Shown here one piece after another: positions 11,919 through 24,670 of a stretch of 64,000 bases of DNA. The notes under the pieces were generated by a model that ran no database searches, was not told where the DNA came from, and was given only the letters and a program-made list of their open reading frames with translations. The stretch lies in NCBI GenBank assembly GCA_943735955.1, contig OX030959.1, forward strand, positions 5,816,241 to 5,880,240, given 5' to 3'. Position numbers and translations under genes: made by a program. Positions within the stretch are counted from its first letter, which is position 1. Each line of letters begins with the position of its first letter. The stretch is from Piscicola geometra. Taxonomy: Eukaryota > Annelida > Clitellata > Hirudinida > Piscicolidae.

Positions 11919-13998
11919 ATGGACACTAAATTAGTTAAAATGGATAAGGCGAGAAAAAGAGAACTAATTTGTAAAATAAAAAATGTGCTTATACATCGTG
12001 AAAGGCAAGCTGCTAGATTCAGACAAATGACCGATAATACATTGAAGGATAATATTAACAAACTCCAACAAATATGTTGGGCTAAGAACCGTAGGAGACT
12101 AGAACATTCTAAGCCAAAACAAACTCCGAAACAAGACCAAAAAACAATGGTAAACTGCTACAACCGTTTGGTTCAATTTAGAATGCAGCCGGTTGAAATG
12201 ATTTGGCTAGAACTGGTGCGTGTTGTGTCTTTGATGATCGGCGTATACGGAGCCATGCAGAAGAGGGGTTGCATGCTGGAGAGGCTAACGTATCGTAACA
12301 TCATGGACATGTACCGCACTGCTGTCAACATCACTGAGCTAGGCATTGACAGCAACGCCATGAACGTCAACTACAACTACAAAGATTACGCCGCTACGAA
12401 AAAAATCAGTGTTTCTGCCGATGCCGTGAAGATCATGCTCAAAAACGAAAGTCTACGCACGCACGAAGATATAATGGCCATCTACCTCTTGATGATGAAT
12501 CTTCCAGTTTTTCAAAATAATTATTCGCACGAATTAAGGTGGGCTCTGGCGAAGAATCTTAAATATTTCAAGTGTGAAGCAAAACGAGTTTTAACAGCAA
12601 AAAACAGAAATCCAATTAGGGTGTACTTCATCTACTCAGGCACTGTCAGTGTCAGTGTTGAATCTGAAGACATCATAGGATCAGTGAAGAGAACTATAAC
12701 TCTTAGCAGAGGCTCATGCATCGGCCACACTGCCAAGTCTTCCCATTGCGTGTGTTCGACTGACTGTGAATTTTTAGCGATCGACAAGTCCGTCTACATA
12801 AGCGAAGGAATTCACGCGGTGGAGTCAACGAAGATGGAGGAAAGGTTCGATTTCTTCCGCAACTGGCCTCCCCTCGAGGACTGGTCTGACAACGCCATTT
12901 ACGACATCGCCAGTCTCAGCTACACCAACAGCTATCCCAGTGGAACTCTCATTCTGCAAGACAAGCTGGATTCTGAGCATGATCTCGTGTGGTTTGTCTT
13001 GACAGGCAAGATTGACGTCGTCAAAGTGGTTAGCGAAAATGCCTTCAAAAAGGCAATCGAAGGGAAAAGAGGTTCGATCCAAGAAGACAAACTTCAAAAG
13101 ATGTCGCGAATGTTCGACACAACTTTGAAAAGCATCAAAATGAAACAGTCAAAGTATAACTCAAAGTGCCAAAATAATTCAATAAAAACAAGTACGCACA
13201 GAGTCCCATCTATTTATCGTATTTCCAGCGCTCTTTTCGAAAAAAACGTTTCTGAATACACGCCAAGTTTCAACGTATTAGACACTCCTATTTATCTGAG
13301 AATGCGGACACTGTGCCAGGGAGAGTGCTATGGCTTAGACAACATTGACGACGAGAGAATCAAACTGACACTGACCGACGATCGCAAATCGACTAATCGA
13401 TTCTGCTTAGTGAGTAGAGACTGTGTGGTGATTCGTCTTTCATGCAGTCATTTCAAGGGTCTTGGTCAAATCCTTGGTGTCAACCGACAAGAGCTGGTGA
13501 CAGCCATGCACTCTTACTACGATGATGAGAAGATCTACGGAATGATGAAGACGGAGATTGAGTGGATGAAGTATAAACAGAGTGATATGGAGTCTTTAGT
13601 TCTTAAAAATCTAACGGGCAAAAAGATAAGAAACTTCACAGACCATCTCAAGCACACAAACCATAACGTTGGCATTGCAGCCTACAACCAGCCTAACTAT
13701 ATGATACCACTCAAGATGGTTTGTGCCTTGGTAGCACTCAATTCAATATAGGGCTTCGAATAAATTATTCAAATTTTTTGAACAATTTAACATATAGTAA
13801 TGTTTTGTTCAATTTTTACATGTACAAAAAATAAATATACTTTAAAACTTTTAAGTGTTATTATAAACGTGTGTCTTATTTTTAATAACTTATATATTTT
13901 TTCAGGCGACTCCAGGTGGGATGAGAATAGTGAATCCTTTCTACAGCATCGCCAACCACCCCCTAATGAAAGACCCCAAGTACAGATGTTTCGAATGA
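11919..13998 (+). CDS. CNBD2-like cyclic nucleotide-binding-domain protein, copy 2
   Basis: Exon 1 is 11919-13718 and exon 2 is 13906-13998, giving 630 aa. The unspliced frame would stop at 13751, but a GT at 13719 and a TTTTTTCAG acceptor at 13905 join in frame to a short C-terminal exon (ATPGGMRIVNPFYSIANHPL) ending in TGA at 13996. Architecture matches copy 1: basic N-terminus, first fold (VYFIYSGTVSVSVES, GSCIGHTAKSSHCVCSTDCE), the signature FFRNWPPLEDWSDNAIYD, second fold (LVWFVLTGKIDVVKV, GECYGLDNID). The two are clearly paralogous, diverged in the N-terminal third. Phosphate-cassette residues are again missing from the first fold. Being almost intronless beside intron-rich genes suggests retroposition before tandem duplication, which is inference. 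AATAAA occurs at 14079-14084. Confidence 0.8.
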
Positions 13999-16900
13999 TT
14001 GAAAAAGCTTTTAAAATGCTTTTTTAAAAGCCGACTGGAAAAGCAAGATTCGGAAAAAAGTAAAAGTGAGATTAAAGGAATAAAGGAAGAGACAGAGAGT
14101 AGATTGGATTTTATGAATGTATAAATAAGCGAATTGATGAACTGAAAACTTTTATGCTTATCATAAAACTTTTATTTATTTATTGTTACTTCCGTGAGTA
14201 AAAAGTAAACTTCTCTAAGAATGGCCCAATTTAGGATATTTTTTTCTCGACAAACCGTTTAGTTAATTCAAATTTCATGTCGATATTTTCAAGTTGTTAG
14301 TTAAAATTTGTTATTTATTTTTGTTAAATATCGTTTAGTTTGTTCATAGATAAATTTTATTTTAATTTATCGATAATTTTGTATTTCAAAAAACACAAAA
14401 CAGTTTTAAAATGTTATTACGTGCTTCAAGTCATCTCAATTTTTATATAGGGTAGACAATGGAGTTTTTGATAAGGAAGAACAATGTTCGATTTTCATAA
14501 GTAAAAAATGTTTAGTCAAAAAATCAAAATATATTAAACTCCTTTCTTAATTTTTTCAAGTGACGTTTTAGTTGTTCATTAAATTAAAATAAATACACAA
14601 AATATTTATATTTAGAAGTTTAAAAAATGTATTTTAAGTTTTATAATTAAAGATTAAACGTACTTTAGCGTTGAATTTCGGGTTAGATACATAATTCAGA
14701 AACCTCAAAGATATATAGTGTGCTATGAAAATGAATTGCTGAAATATAAATATTGAACGAGCCTATTTCAAATTTTGGCATAACTCATTTTATTCCAAAC
14801 TCAATTTTTTCAACAATTATTTCACACTATATCATGCCAAAAAGCTTAAACCCAAGTCCTTAAATGATACTCTCTAACCCATTACCAAACACAACTACAC
14901 TAACCTAAACTACACTACACTACACCATTACACCAAACACCTCGCACCATCGTTGCAGGCACTTGAAAATCCAAAGAACTTTGAAGAAATAAGTCAAATT
15001 GTGCTTTTATGCATCGCTTAAAATCTAATTTTATGCCCCAATTACGGGTTTAATCAAAGGAGAAAATAGACGTAAACAGGCAGACGGAATAAATAATATT
15101 AAAAATAATTTCGAAATCTCGATATTCACTCGATATAAAATTTATATTTAAACTTTGTATATATAATGCCTTTTTATATAAATTTGAAATAAATAATTTA
15201 ATTTCACAAAAAGTATGTATTAATTTGATCTAAAAATTCTACAATTGTACTTATGATTTTTAAACATAATGAATTTGTTCAATGCAAAATTTTCATATTT
15301 ATTTCTAAATAATACTTACGTAAAATCTAATTAATCCATTTAACTGCGTGGCTTTCCATAAAACTTGCACACAACCTCCCGACCTTTTGATCATTTTAAT
15401 TGTCATTCAGTCGTTTCACGTACTCAATGGATCACGTAGGGTATGCATCGAATACACATATAGAAGCTAAATTAATTAACTTAGAAAGAAATTTCAACTT
15501 TTCCATGTTACAATTCGCCAGAAATAAGTGGTTTGATTTTCTGTAGTGAGCCATTATATGTTCTAGCCCATTTGAGAATGCACCAGTTTGAAATGACAGA
15601 AATTCTATGAACTTTATAATCTATAAATTATTTTTAAAAGTGTGCATTATATTCTGAAATAGAGTTAGGGTTAGGTTTAGAAATGGATTTTTTAAAATAT
15701 TTTTCATAAGGTTTCTTTTGGGCAGTCATATGGCTGCGCATATATCCTTAAACAGGCCGTATTCTCGAATGGGTCGGACATAAATAAGTTGTAGGCATAT
15801 TGAGAGTTTGCATCATGTTAAATTGAATTTAAATTTTTATTATTAGTAATTTGTATAAAAGTTTTTTATAAGTTATAGAAGCAAAAGTTATAGTTATAGC
15901 CTATAGCTACAATTTCCACTTCCATATATTCTTCTTTCACTTCTATCCACAAACGCGTATCTGCAGTTCTAAACCATTATGTTTGTATGTATATATTGCA
16001 TGACTATTTAAAAAGATGAGTTCGGAAAGCTAATGCAGAGTTTAGAATGTTAAACCAAGTTCTTGTAACGTTTCTTTGGTATTTTTTAAATAATTATAAT
16101 TAGTTTTTTTATAAATTATAATTTAATTTAGTTATCATTTAAATGAAGTTTCGTAGAATCAAAGACGTTCAAATAGACCAATTATTTTTTTTACAAACTT
16201 GAGACTTAAAGTAAAATTTTTGAAATATGTAAATTTAATTCAACTTCATAGTAATTTATCGTCTCTTTGAAGATCTTCTTTAATGTTGATGATTCATAAT
16301 GGATGGTCATAATTGCTTATATATGTCTATATAATTAAGGAATAAATCTACAGAAAAAATCTTTTTTATTTAAATAAAACCAAATTAAATCCTATAACCC
16401 CAATCAAATAAATAAACAATCTCATTATACTGGGTTATTGAACGCTAAATAATTTAAATAGCGATGGGTATATAATTGGATTTAAATCAATTAAATTAAT
16501 TGAACTAATAATTAAAATATTATCATCTAAATAATTATGAAAAAAACTTCAAACGAAGAAAAATTGTAATTTATAATAAGCAAAACAGGTTTTGCATGAA
16601 GAGGAAGTTTAACATTTGATTTTAGAATAATCTTTTGAGTCTACAAAAAGTTTTTAAGCGAATAAATACTTTGAATAAATACAACCTCAACCTTTAACAC
16701 CCGCTAAAAAATAGTCAAATAAATTTCAAAATAATACTAATTAAAAACCACACAAAGTGCATAACTAGTTATTCAAGCTGCACTGACACGTGAAGAGGAG
16801 GGAGAAGTGAACTCCTTCAAGACCTGTGTGTCTTGGAGGACCCATTACCATCCAGGCGAAAGATTGTTGGAAGTAGTTAGCAGGAGACAATAGAAACATT

Positions 16901-17300
16901 TGCATAAGAATAAGTAGGAAGGAAAGGTGATTAGAACGTATGTGATAAACATATGCTTTGAAAACATTTCTTTAAAGTTAGATACTGGTGATAAAGTTTA
17001 TTGTATGTTAAGTCTTCATTGAAACGATGAAGTTTTACGTCTTCCTGAAACTGCTCCTGAAGGGTTCGTTATTCTCTTTGTTTAATTATCAATTGAATAA
17101 TTTTTATTTTCCAAAATAAATAAAATATCTAAAAAAAGTTCGTTTCCTTTTAATTTATAATTTTATTCTTGTTAATCATTTTTATTAATTTTTTAAGATA
17201 ATGTTACTTTAGTTAAAGTTTTGTTTTTTAAGATGTTATTTTACTTTATATTTTAATGTTGGTCTTTTACTAGCGTTACATTGTACAGTAAACTTGCTTT
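13999..17300. other. Gene-poor AT-rich interval, part 1
   Basis: Includes the 3' end of CNBD2-like copy 2. No gene was recognised apart from an exon-like island at 16765-16899 listed separately. The sequence is long AT-rich stretches without large ORFs. Confidence 0.5.
16765..16899 (-). other. Exon-like GC-richer island with a 44-codon minus-strand ORF
   Basis: The base composition rises to about half G+C within very AT-rich flanks. The minus strand has an ATG-started open frame of 44 codons (begins MFLLSPANYFQQSFAW, continues with MVMGPPRHTGLEGVHF). The plus strand is also open across it (LTREEEGEVNSFKTCVSW). No family recognised. It could be an exon, a UTR exon or a conserved non-coding element. 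Confidence 0.25.
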
Positions 17301-17320
17301 TGTTTGAATTGGAATAAAAA

Positions 17321-17480
17321 TGATGATGATGATGATGATGAGGAAAAGAGCGATGGTGATGATGATGATGTGGGTGTTGGAGCAAGGAGGTTAGACAGAT
17401 GTCAAAGTGCATTGAATCGAATGACCGTAATGTGATGATGTTGCAACAATGCAAAATGATGATGATGATTATGATGATGA
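17321..17480 (+). repeat. GAT-rich imperfect microsatellite
   Basis: Clusters of GATGAT triplets at 17321-17342, 17353-17371 and 17457-17480, interrupted by unique sequence. Confidence 0.75.
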
Positions 17481-18145
17481 CCTGATGATAAAATGGAGTA
17501 AATTTAGTTATGAAAAAAGTAAAGGTAAATGAATATTAAAATCAAAAGTAATGGTGGTTATAAATATTTTTAATAATTATTTAAACATTTTGCTGATAAG
17601 GATGATAAAAATAGGAAGTTCTAATGACGCCGATGATATAATTTTTCACGCTTCCTCTGGCTGTCAAGTATTTAAAATGTGTCACTTCAAACAATAATCA
17701 ATTTCTATCGAAAACAATTAGCTCAAACATGACAATTTAAAGACCAAACATGAAAATAAATTGACTTAAAAAAGAATTTTAAAGAATTTTCAATTTAGAC
17801 ATTTAGTGGACAGTAACTTTCCTCCTTAATTTCTATTTCATGCTTTTCTGTCGTGCTTGCGTGATGCCAGGAAATAAACTATAAATTTAAAATATTTGCT
17901 TATTAATTCGTCAAAAAAAAATTCTGATAATTGTTTTTGAAACTATTTCTAAATACTGTATTTGCACACAAATAATATTTAAAAATCGTTGACTATTTTT
18001 TGAATAAATTTGTTAATATTTTATTTCTCTTTTATCCACATATTAAAATTTTAAAATATTATTTTTACAATTTTCACAACTTTCTCTATGTTTCCTTCTT
18101 GGCACGTCAAAGTGCTTTGGAAGGTCTTTGTCATGTTGCACTCAC

Positions 18146-18223
18146 AGGAAGCTTTTATCGCTTCCATCTCTTCACACCAGTCGCATCTTGTTGTGTTTAT
18201 AGTGTGAAACCAGTTGGTCATAT
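18146..18223 (-). other. Candidate 78-nt minus-strand exon, phase 1-1, Cys/Trp-containing
   Basis: On the minus strand a T-rich tract ending CACTCGAACAG precedes an open segment reading MTNWFHTINTTRCDWCEEME, which ends at a strong donor GTGAGTG. Length 78 nt with phase 1 at both ends makes it a symmetric exon. Composition is clearly richer in G+C than its surroundings. No family recognised and no partner exon was joined. Confidence 0.3.
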
Positions 18224-20560
18224 CTGTTCGAGTGGGTCAAAAAGAAAAAAAAAGAAATGTCATGGTACTCATCACTAAAGCTCGCACAAAAACACAAAGA
18301 CACAAAACAAACACAAAGCATATTAATAGGTATATAAAGCTTTTTACTTTCGAAAGACCCTTTTCAGAGTCACTGTAAATCGTTAGTAGTGCATAAGCAA
18401 GAGGAATTGTCAGTAAGTTATGGCCTCTAAACGTCTATCCATTTCTCATGCTTCTAAACCCTTTCTATAAAATTTACTTCTACCGCATACATAAATAATC
18501 GCACTCCAAATTTAGAAGACAGCGATGAAATCGTACGTTTTCACATAAATACACTGAGCTAGAGACTTTGAACAAGTATTGTGTATTTTTAGCTTCACGT
18601 CATTAATACATAGAAACGATATGTTATTTTAAATAATGTGCAAAAAAAGCAAAGCAAAAAGCATGAAATAAGAGCACAACAAACAAAGAAGGTCATTATT
18701 TCCCTCATAGCTTGTCCACTGGCATGCATGTTTGCCGTCCTGTCATTGCTTCTTCGTTTGTCACTTTTTTTGTAAGATTTTTTTCAAAGTTTCTTTCGGA
18801 TTTTGTGATTTATCTTTTTTTATAAAATACTTTTTTGCTTTTTGTTTTTAGGTATGTTGTTTTTTTGGGTTTGAACTATTTGCTGGTTCTTAGTGCAACT
18901 GCTAAAACGATTCCAATAATTTTACATATGACCTTTTCAAGTACTTGAAAATTATCCAATATTTGAATAAAACAAAAAGTTAATAAAAAACAAAAACAAA
19001 ATAAATAATCGGACAAAAGAAAATAAGAAAAAATACACAAACAGCCATTCTTTTGTTCCTGTCCATCTGCTCTCCACAACTTTCTGTATCTCCAGTTTTT
19101 ATTATCATGTTTTTATGTCTTTATGTGTAATTATGTTTAAATTTGAAAATTAATTGTGTTTTATTGTTAATGAAATCACTTTCGATCTTTTTGTAAGCGG
19201 TTTATTCAAGGGTTTTTATCTCTATTTTTTAAAGAGAAAAACTGTTTTCAAATGACCTTTATTCCCCCATGAAATAAAAAAGAAAATACAAAAAAAATTA
19301 AAATAACGACATGTATTTTCATCTCTAATGCATCTTTTATGATAAATTAAGTGTTGTTATCAATAACACTCGCATCTAGACCCTAAAGATTTAGAGAATG
19401 CTAGTAATACAAAATGGACAAATTCAATGGTTATTTCAATATTTCCAACGTTTTTATATGTCTTTATAGGTGTGTTCTTTATATGTAAAGATTTTCTGTG
19501 TGTTTGTGTGAAGGGTTTTATGTTTAGGCGAAAGTGATGACGTTTTGTAGTGTTGCACGTATAAATAATTCAGTTTCCTTTTTTGTGTGCCTTGTTTAGA
19601 TGTTTTCAAAGACTACGTTTTAAAACTACTTGAAAAAAATTTAAAAGGTATTTTTGAGGTCATAGAATAAAAAAAATTTGATAACTATAAACTTTTGAAA
19701 ACTATATGTGGTAATTTATTTGCACCCTTTTTTAGCAATCATTTCAATTTATATAACATTTATAAAACACAATAGAATTTTTTAAAATCTATATAAGATA
19801 GTTTTGAAGCATTTGAAAATTTATCTAAGACCAATTTTATGATTTCTATAATTTTTAGAAAGAAATTCATGTTTATTACGTATTTAAGAAATATATACTA
19901 CCTTGAAGTTTGATCTAAATATTGCTTTAATATAATTATAAGTTAATTTTGAGCCTCAGAATCTCTTGTAAATAATATTTGAAAAACTGGAAATGAATAA
20001 AGCTAATTTACGTGATGTTTTGACCTAATAATTCTTTTAAATGAAAATTATATAGATAATTAGACCTCTGTGTTTTCATAATATTTAACTTTCTGAAAAG
20101 TTATAACAAAAATTTGTTGACGATAAATAATTTAACTTCAAAGAAGACATTCAAAAGATTTTAAAGGAATTTTAAGTTGGCACTACAGTTCACACTTTGT
20201 TTAAAAGGTGCATGATGGATGGATGGAGAGGAGTGAAGCGGAAGAATAAAAAAAATTGCAAAACAAAAAGAAAAATTATTATCTTGAGAAAAAAATCCAA
20301 CAAGTAACCAAAAGATCAAGAAAAGTGTTCTTAAGGCGTTTTAAATTTTTATTAGAAAAAGAATAATTTGATGAAAGATCAAAGAAAAGATCAAAGAATA
20401 CTTTTTAAAATAATAAAATTTAAATATAAAAACCCTTTTTTAGTTAGAAAAAATAATTTCTGTGAAATGATGTTCTGTAAACATAATGAGTTTTTGTTTT
20501 TTCAATTCACAAATAAATGAGAAAAGCTGCATAAAAAAACTTGACAATTTATTAAATGTA

Positions 20561-20581
20561 ATATATATATATATATATATA
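20561..20581 (+). repeat. (AT)n microsatellite
   Basis: Pure AT dinucleotide run of about ten units. Confidence 0.9.
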
Positions 20582-21082
20582 CTTCCAGCTTCTGTGTATA
20601 AACAATAAAGAAAATAGCTTTGAAAAAAAGAAAAAAATGATGAATTTTTATTAGAAAGTCTTCATGTACTTTTAATAACCTTTTGATGTCTAACTGAAAG
20701 AAAAACGATAAAATGGTGAAATGTTGATGCAATGAAATGTGACGGTAGTGGAAGAAACGAATAAAAAGAAGGAAAGAAGAGATGAAAGAGATATTTAATA
20801 AACACAAAGCGAGGGTTTGGATGATGATAATGATGTGAGAATAAAAGCGCCATATTAAAGATGGAGATAAGATTTGGTGGAGTGATGCGGTTGTGAATGT
20901 GGTGATGAAGAGGATGGTAGTGATGGGAGGAGAAAGGTGGTCGAGTGGAAGATGGAAAATTAGAAGATTGATGGAAGGAGGATGTTTGGTAAAGGAGTGG
21001 AAAGATTAAAAGAAGATAAAGTGACGAAAGTATTCATTCGAAAATACCAAGTGTCCTAGATACTTAATGAGGTTGGTGGTGC

Positions 21083-21372
21083 TGATGATGATGATCATCG
21101 TAAATGCTTTGATGATGAATGATGACGACATCAATGTATTAACAATAACTATGACAATGAAGATGATGCTGATGAAGAAGAAGATGGATGTGATGTTTGT
21201 GATGATGATGATGATGATGAAGATGATGCTGAAAATAAGGATGATGATGATGAAACTGAGGCTGATAATGGTATCAAAGATAGTGGTGCAGAATAAATTT
21301 GATAAGAAAAACATTGGAAATAGTGATAAATACATTAACTATAAGGATGATGAAGAAAATGATGATGCTGGG
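21083..21372 (+). repeat. Degenerate GAT/ATG-rich tract
   Basis: About 290 bp dominated by GAT triplets with interruptions (densest at 21199-21255). It is open in one plus frame, but the Met/Lys-rich product is what a repeat yields in that frame, so it is not called as a gene. Confidence 0.7.
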
Positions 21373-21959
21373 GCAAAAATGATGAAGATAGAGAGTATGA
21401 ATATGATGGAAATGAAAAAGACGATATTGAAGATGATTTCAATGTTTGTGATAAATCAAAAAAGAAAGAACAACAATGGAATGACGGAAGGACAAGAATA
21501 ATAAGGCATCATGGAATCCACAAATTTGCTAAGGTAAAACGAATGATGAATCATCCAAATGTCAATGATGGTTAAAAAATAGTTTTTAAAAGATATCTTT
21601 TTGAATCATGAGAAATCACTGCAGATTAATAAATCAATGAGTTTTTAATGAAATGGAAAAACGTCTGTATTGCTTATAGTGATTTTTCAAAAAAAGGCTT
21701 TAAAAAGATTTAAAGTCCAAATGGAACAAAATACTTTCACAAACATAGCCCATGGCCAAATGTACAGACATACAAAACAAAAGTAGAAAAATATTCATAA
21801 AAACGGCACAGATACAAACATAAAAATACAAAAAAAGGAACTTTATAAGTTTTCTTGGTGAAAAATATTAAAATTCTAATGACCAACTAATGCCTTCAAT
21901 AACGAGTTGGAGTTTTCTGGTGCAATTAGTGCTTTGACGATTGTGGTTGCTGGTCAATG

Positions 21960-22185
21960 AATTGTCGAGCGTTCAAAGACTAATTCATTGATGCATTCCG
22001 AGGCCTTAAATTCTACTTTGCTTGCATTTTTTATCGAAGGCACGCGCTTCATTATCTCGAAAGGGAATCTGATTAACTTTGCATCAGTCCATCTGTCTCA
22101 CTGGACTTGCAATCTGCTGCCGTTGAACACTGACTTTAGGAGCGTCTGCTGGCCTGAGACGATGCTTTCGAGGATTTAGATTTGA
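21960..22185. other. Exon-like GC-richer island
   Basis: More G+C-rich than its flanks and open in several frames on both strands. On the minus strand one frame ends before a GTGAGA donor (PADAPKVSVQRQQIASP, donor near 22107) and a second reads KLIRFPFEIMKRVPSI. No family assigned. Candidate exon, non-coding RNA exon or conserved regulatory element. Confidence 0.25.
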
Positions 22186-22689
22186 GTGGAGATTGAAGAA
22201 GAAAACATTGCTGAATGGAAGTCAAATGTGAAGAAACTGAAAAAGAATTAATCTTTGGTAGGAGATAAGGTAATAATAAAACGAAGAAGCATACAAGTTG
22301 TAGGTCAATCTTTGGGCGAAAAAATTAAAAATAGGAGTATTTAATTTGTTAAGTTAAACCTTTAAACATTTAGTCTTAGTCTATGTAGATTTCTAAAGCT
22401 ACTGAATTTAAAAAAAAATTTTAGATTAAAAAAAATTCAGATGTGCTCAATGGAATTTCATCCGTAATAAACGCAAATATTCATTGAAGAAGAAAAGTTA
22501 TTAGTGCATAGAAAAGTTTTCAAAAAAATAGAGTTTATAAAATAATTTCTGTCATAAATAAGAAAGAAAAAATAAAATTTTAAAAAATAAGTATTTGAAA
22601 ATTTAGGGAAATGAATACCAGAAGCGAGGTCTAGACAATTGGGTGTAGTAGCACATAAGAGGGTAATTGAGGATATCACAGCACTGACA

Positions 22690-22850
22690 CTAAGTCCCTT
22701 TATAAAAGAAGGATTGATGAGTGAATGAATGAAAGGATAAATGAATGAGTAAGTGGATGACTGGGAGGAAGTATGTATTAGTGGAAGAACAAGTGGATAA
22801 GTGGATAAATGGGTCGCTTGATGGATGGATTTATTGATGGATAGATAAGT
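22690..22850. repeat. Degenerate GGAT/GAAT tetranucleotide tract
   Basis: Imperfect repeats of GGATAA, GAATGA and GGATGGAT over about 160 bp. The same motif family recurs in introns of the DCC, TRMT6 and ATG2 genes. Confidence 0.6.
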
Positions 22851-23750
22851 AAACAAATGCTTGCATTTATGAACGAGAAACAGTGAAAAATGGATGGGAG
22901 TGGATAAGTTATTTCACTATGTTTCAGAAAACAAGTAGCAATGCCTGAAAATCAGGCAAATATTGAAATTCAGGCATATTGAATTAAAAGAGCTTAATAA
23001 AATATGTAGAAATAAAATACCTTTTACAATTAGTCCAAAATTCAGTTATAATGGAAATTTTAATCATTTATCTTTTATTTATTTAGTTCGTGTGAATCAT
23101 GCATTAAACTCTTTGCCTGATTTTCAGACCTACGCGTAGCGTTTTGACTGAAAGATATTTAAATGAATGAACGAATAAATAAAATAGTGGGAATGTGGAT
23201 AATTGGGATGGTTTATTGGTAAAAACACTTTTCAAGTTATAAGAAATATAGTTTTCTCAGTCCCTAATTAATAATTTCCTAGAAGTTTTCAAAATTCTGT
23301 AGCATAAATATATTTTTAACGAATGAACTTTGAATCAATAAATTACAATTAGAAATCAAAAACTTTGGTGAAAATTTTAAAAAAAAAATAATAAATGTGT
23401 TTGCTAACATATACCAACAACAAATATAAATAAATAAAATTATTTTTCTAGGCAGACGTTGGATTGAATATTTTTCTCACGAAAACGTTTATAATTTCGA
23501 TAAAATGTATTATGCAAATCGATGTAATACCCTAAGACCAGTGGGTACAGAAACTAAAGCTCCCTAAAGCTCAATTAAATCTTTTAATGTTTTAAACATT
23601 TAATTTCTTTAAAATATGTACATAAATAATGATTTAGTTAGCATATTTTAACTATAGTACTTTAAAGCTAATTTAAAAATAATTTTTCAATTACTCTAGA
23701 TCATTTTTCACTATAACTATTCTGTTTGAAAAAACGAATTCAAAATGGTT

Positions 23751-23773
23751 ATATATATATATATATATATATA
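23751..23773 (+). repeat. (AT)n microsatellite
   Basis: Pure AT dinucleotide run of about eleven units. Confidence 0.9.
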
Positions 23774-24477
23774 CATGTTTTCCATTTTTTCCTTTTCATA
23801 TGTACTTTCTCTGGCCATTCATGAAACTATTATTTGGCATCATTAGCCTGTTTCACCAATGCACAAACATTAAAATGAAACGATTTCCAGCTAAAAACTC
23901 TTTAGGTAATGGAATAGACTTTGAAGTATAAACAAAGAAATTCTAAACTTATAATTTATTTTCAAAGGTTTTAATTTAAATTAATTTTACAATGTAAAAT
24001 TATGGATTATGCTGAAAAATAATGATTTGAAAACTATTAATTCCAAAAATTTTACATTCTAATATTGAATATTTATTAAATTATAATTTACATTGAAACC
24101 AAAAATAAGTTTTGAAAAAGTGAATACAATGAATAAAAATATTAGAGTTAAAAAGTTTAAACATAAATAAAATTAATGCAAATCATTTAAATCAACAATA
24201 TATTAACGAAAGACTGTCGCGCAATTTCATGAAAAAAATACTAAACCAGTTTCTGTCTTGAAAATATGAATTATGAGTTTGTAAGTATACCAATGTTTAT
24301 ATTTGTTTAAATCAAAATCTCAAAGAATAAAAATAATTTTAAAATGGCCTAAAAGAAGATTACAAGTAATGATTGTTATTTGAAGAAAACTTTTAAACAA
24401 ATTAAATGGGAAAATTGCCATAGAGAGCAGGACATGATTATTTTCATTAATGCTTTTCAACGCCCACACTTCCGCAC

Positions 24478-24552
24478 AGACAGACAGACAAACACACCCA
24501 CGCACACGTGCACACTTACACACAAGCACGCACATGAACGGACACACACACT
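24478..24552 (+). repeat. Imperfect CA/CAGA-rich tract
   Basis: CAGACAGACAGACA followed by interrupted CACACGCACAC repeats, an older and more degenerate relative of the long CA array at 27.1 kb. Confidence 0.7.
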
Positions 24553-24630
24553 CGTATAAAGTTGATGAACGCCTTAAAGAAGTTCTCTTTGATGTGTGAG
24601 TCTTGGAGGATTGATGAATTAGTCGTCTGT

Positions 24631-24670
24631 CTTGTTGTCTTGCTCCACGTCTTGTTGTCTTGCTCCACGT
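24631..24670 (+). repeat. Perfect 20-bp tandem duplication
   Basis: CTTGTTGTCTTGCTCCACGT occurs twice in direct succession. Confidence 0.85.

Noticed and set aside
21067..21501. 144-aa Met/Lys-rich plus-strand ORF
   Set aside because: Most of it is the GAT/ATG repeat; the remainder has no recognisable domain or splice context.
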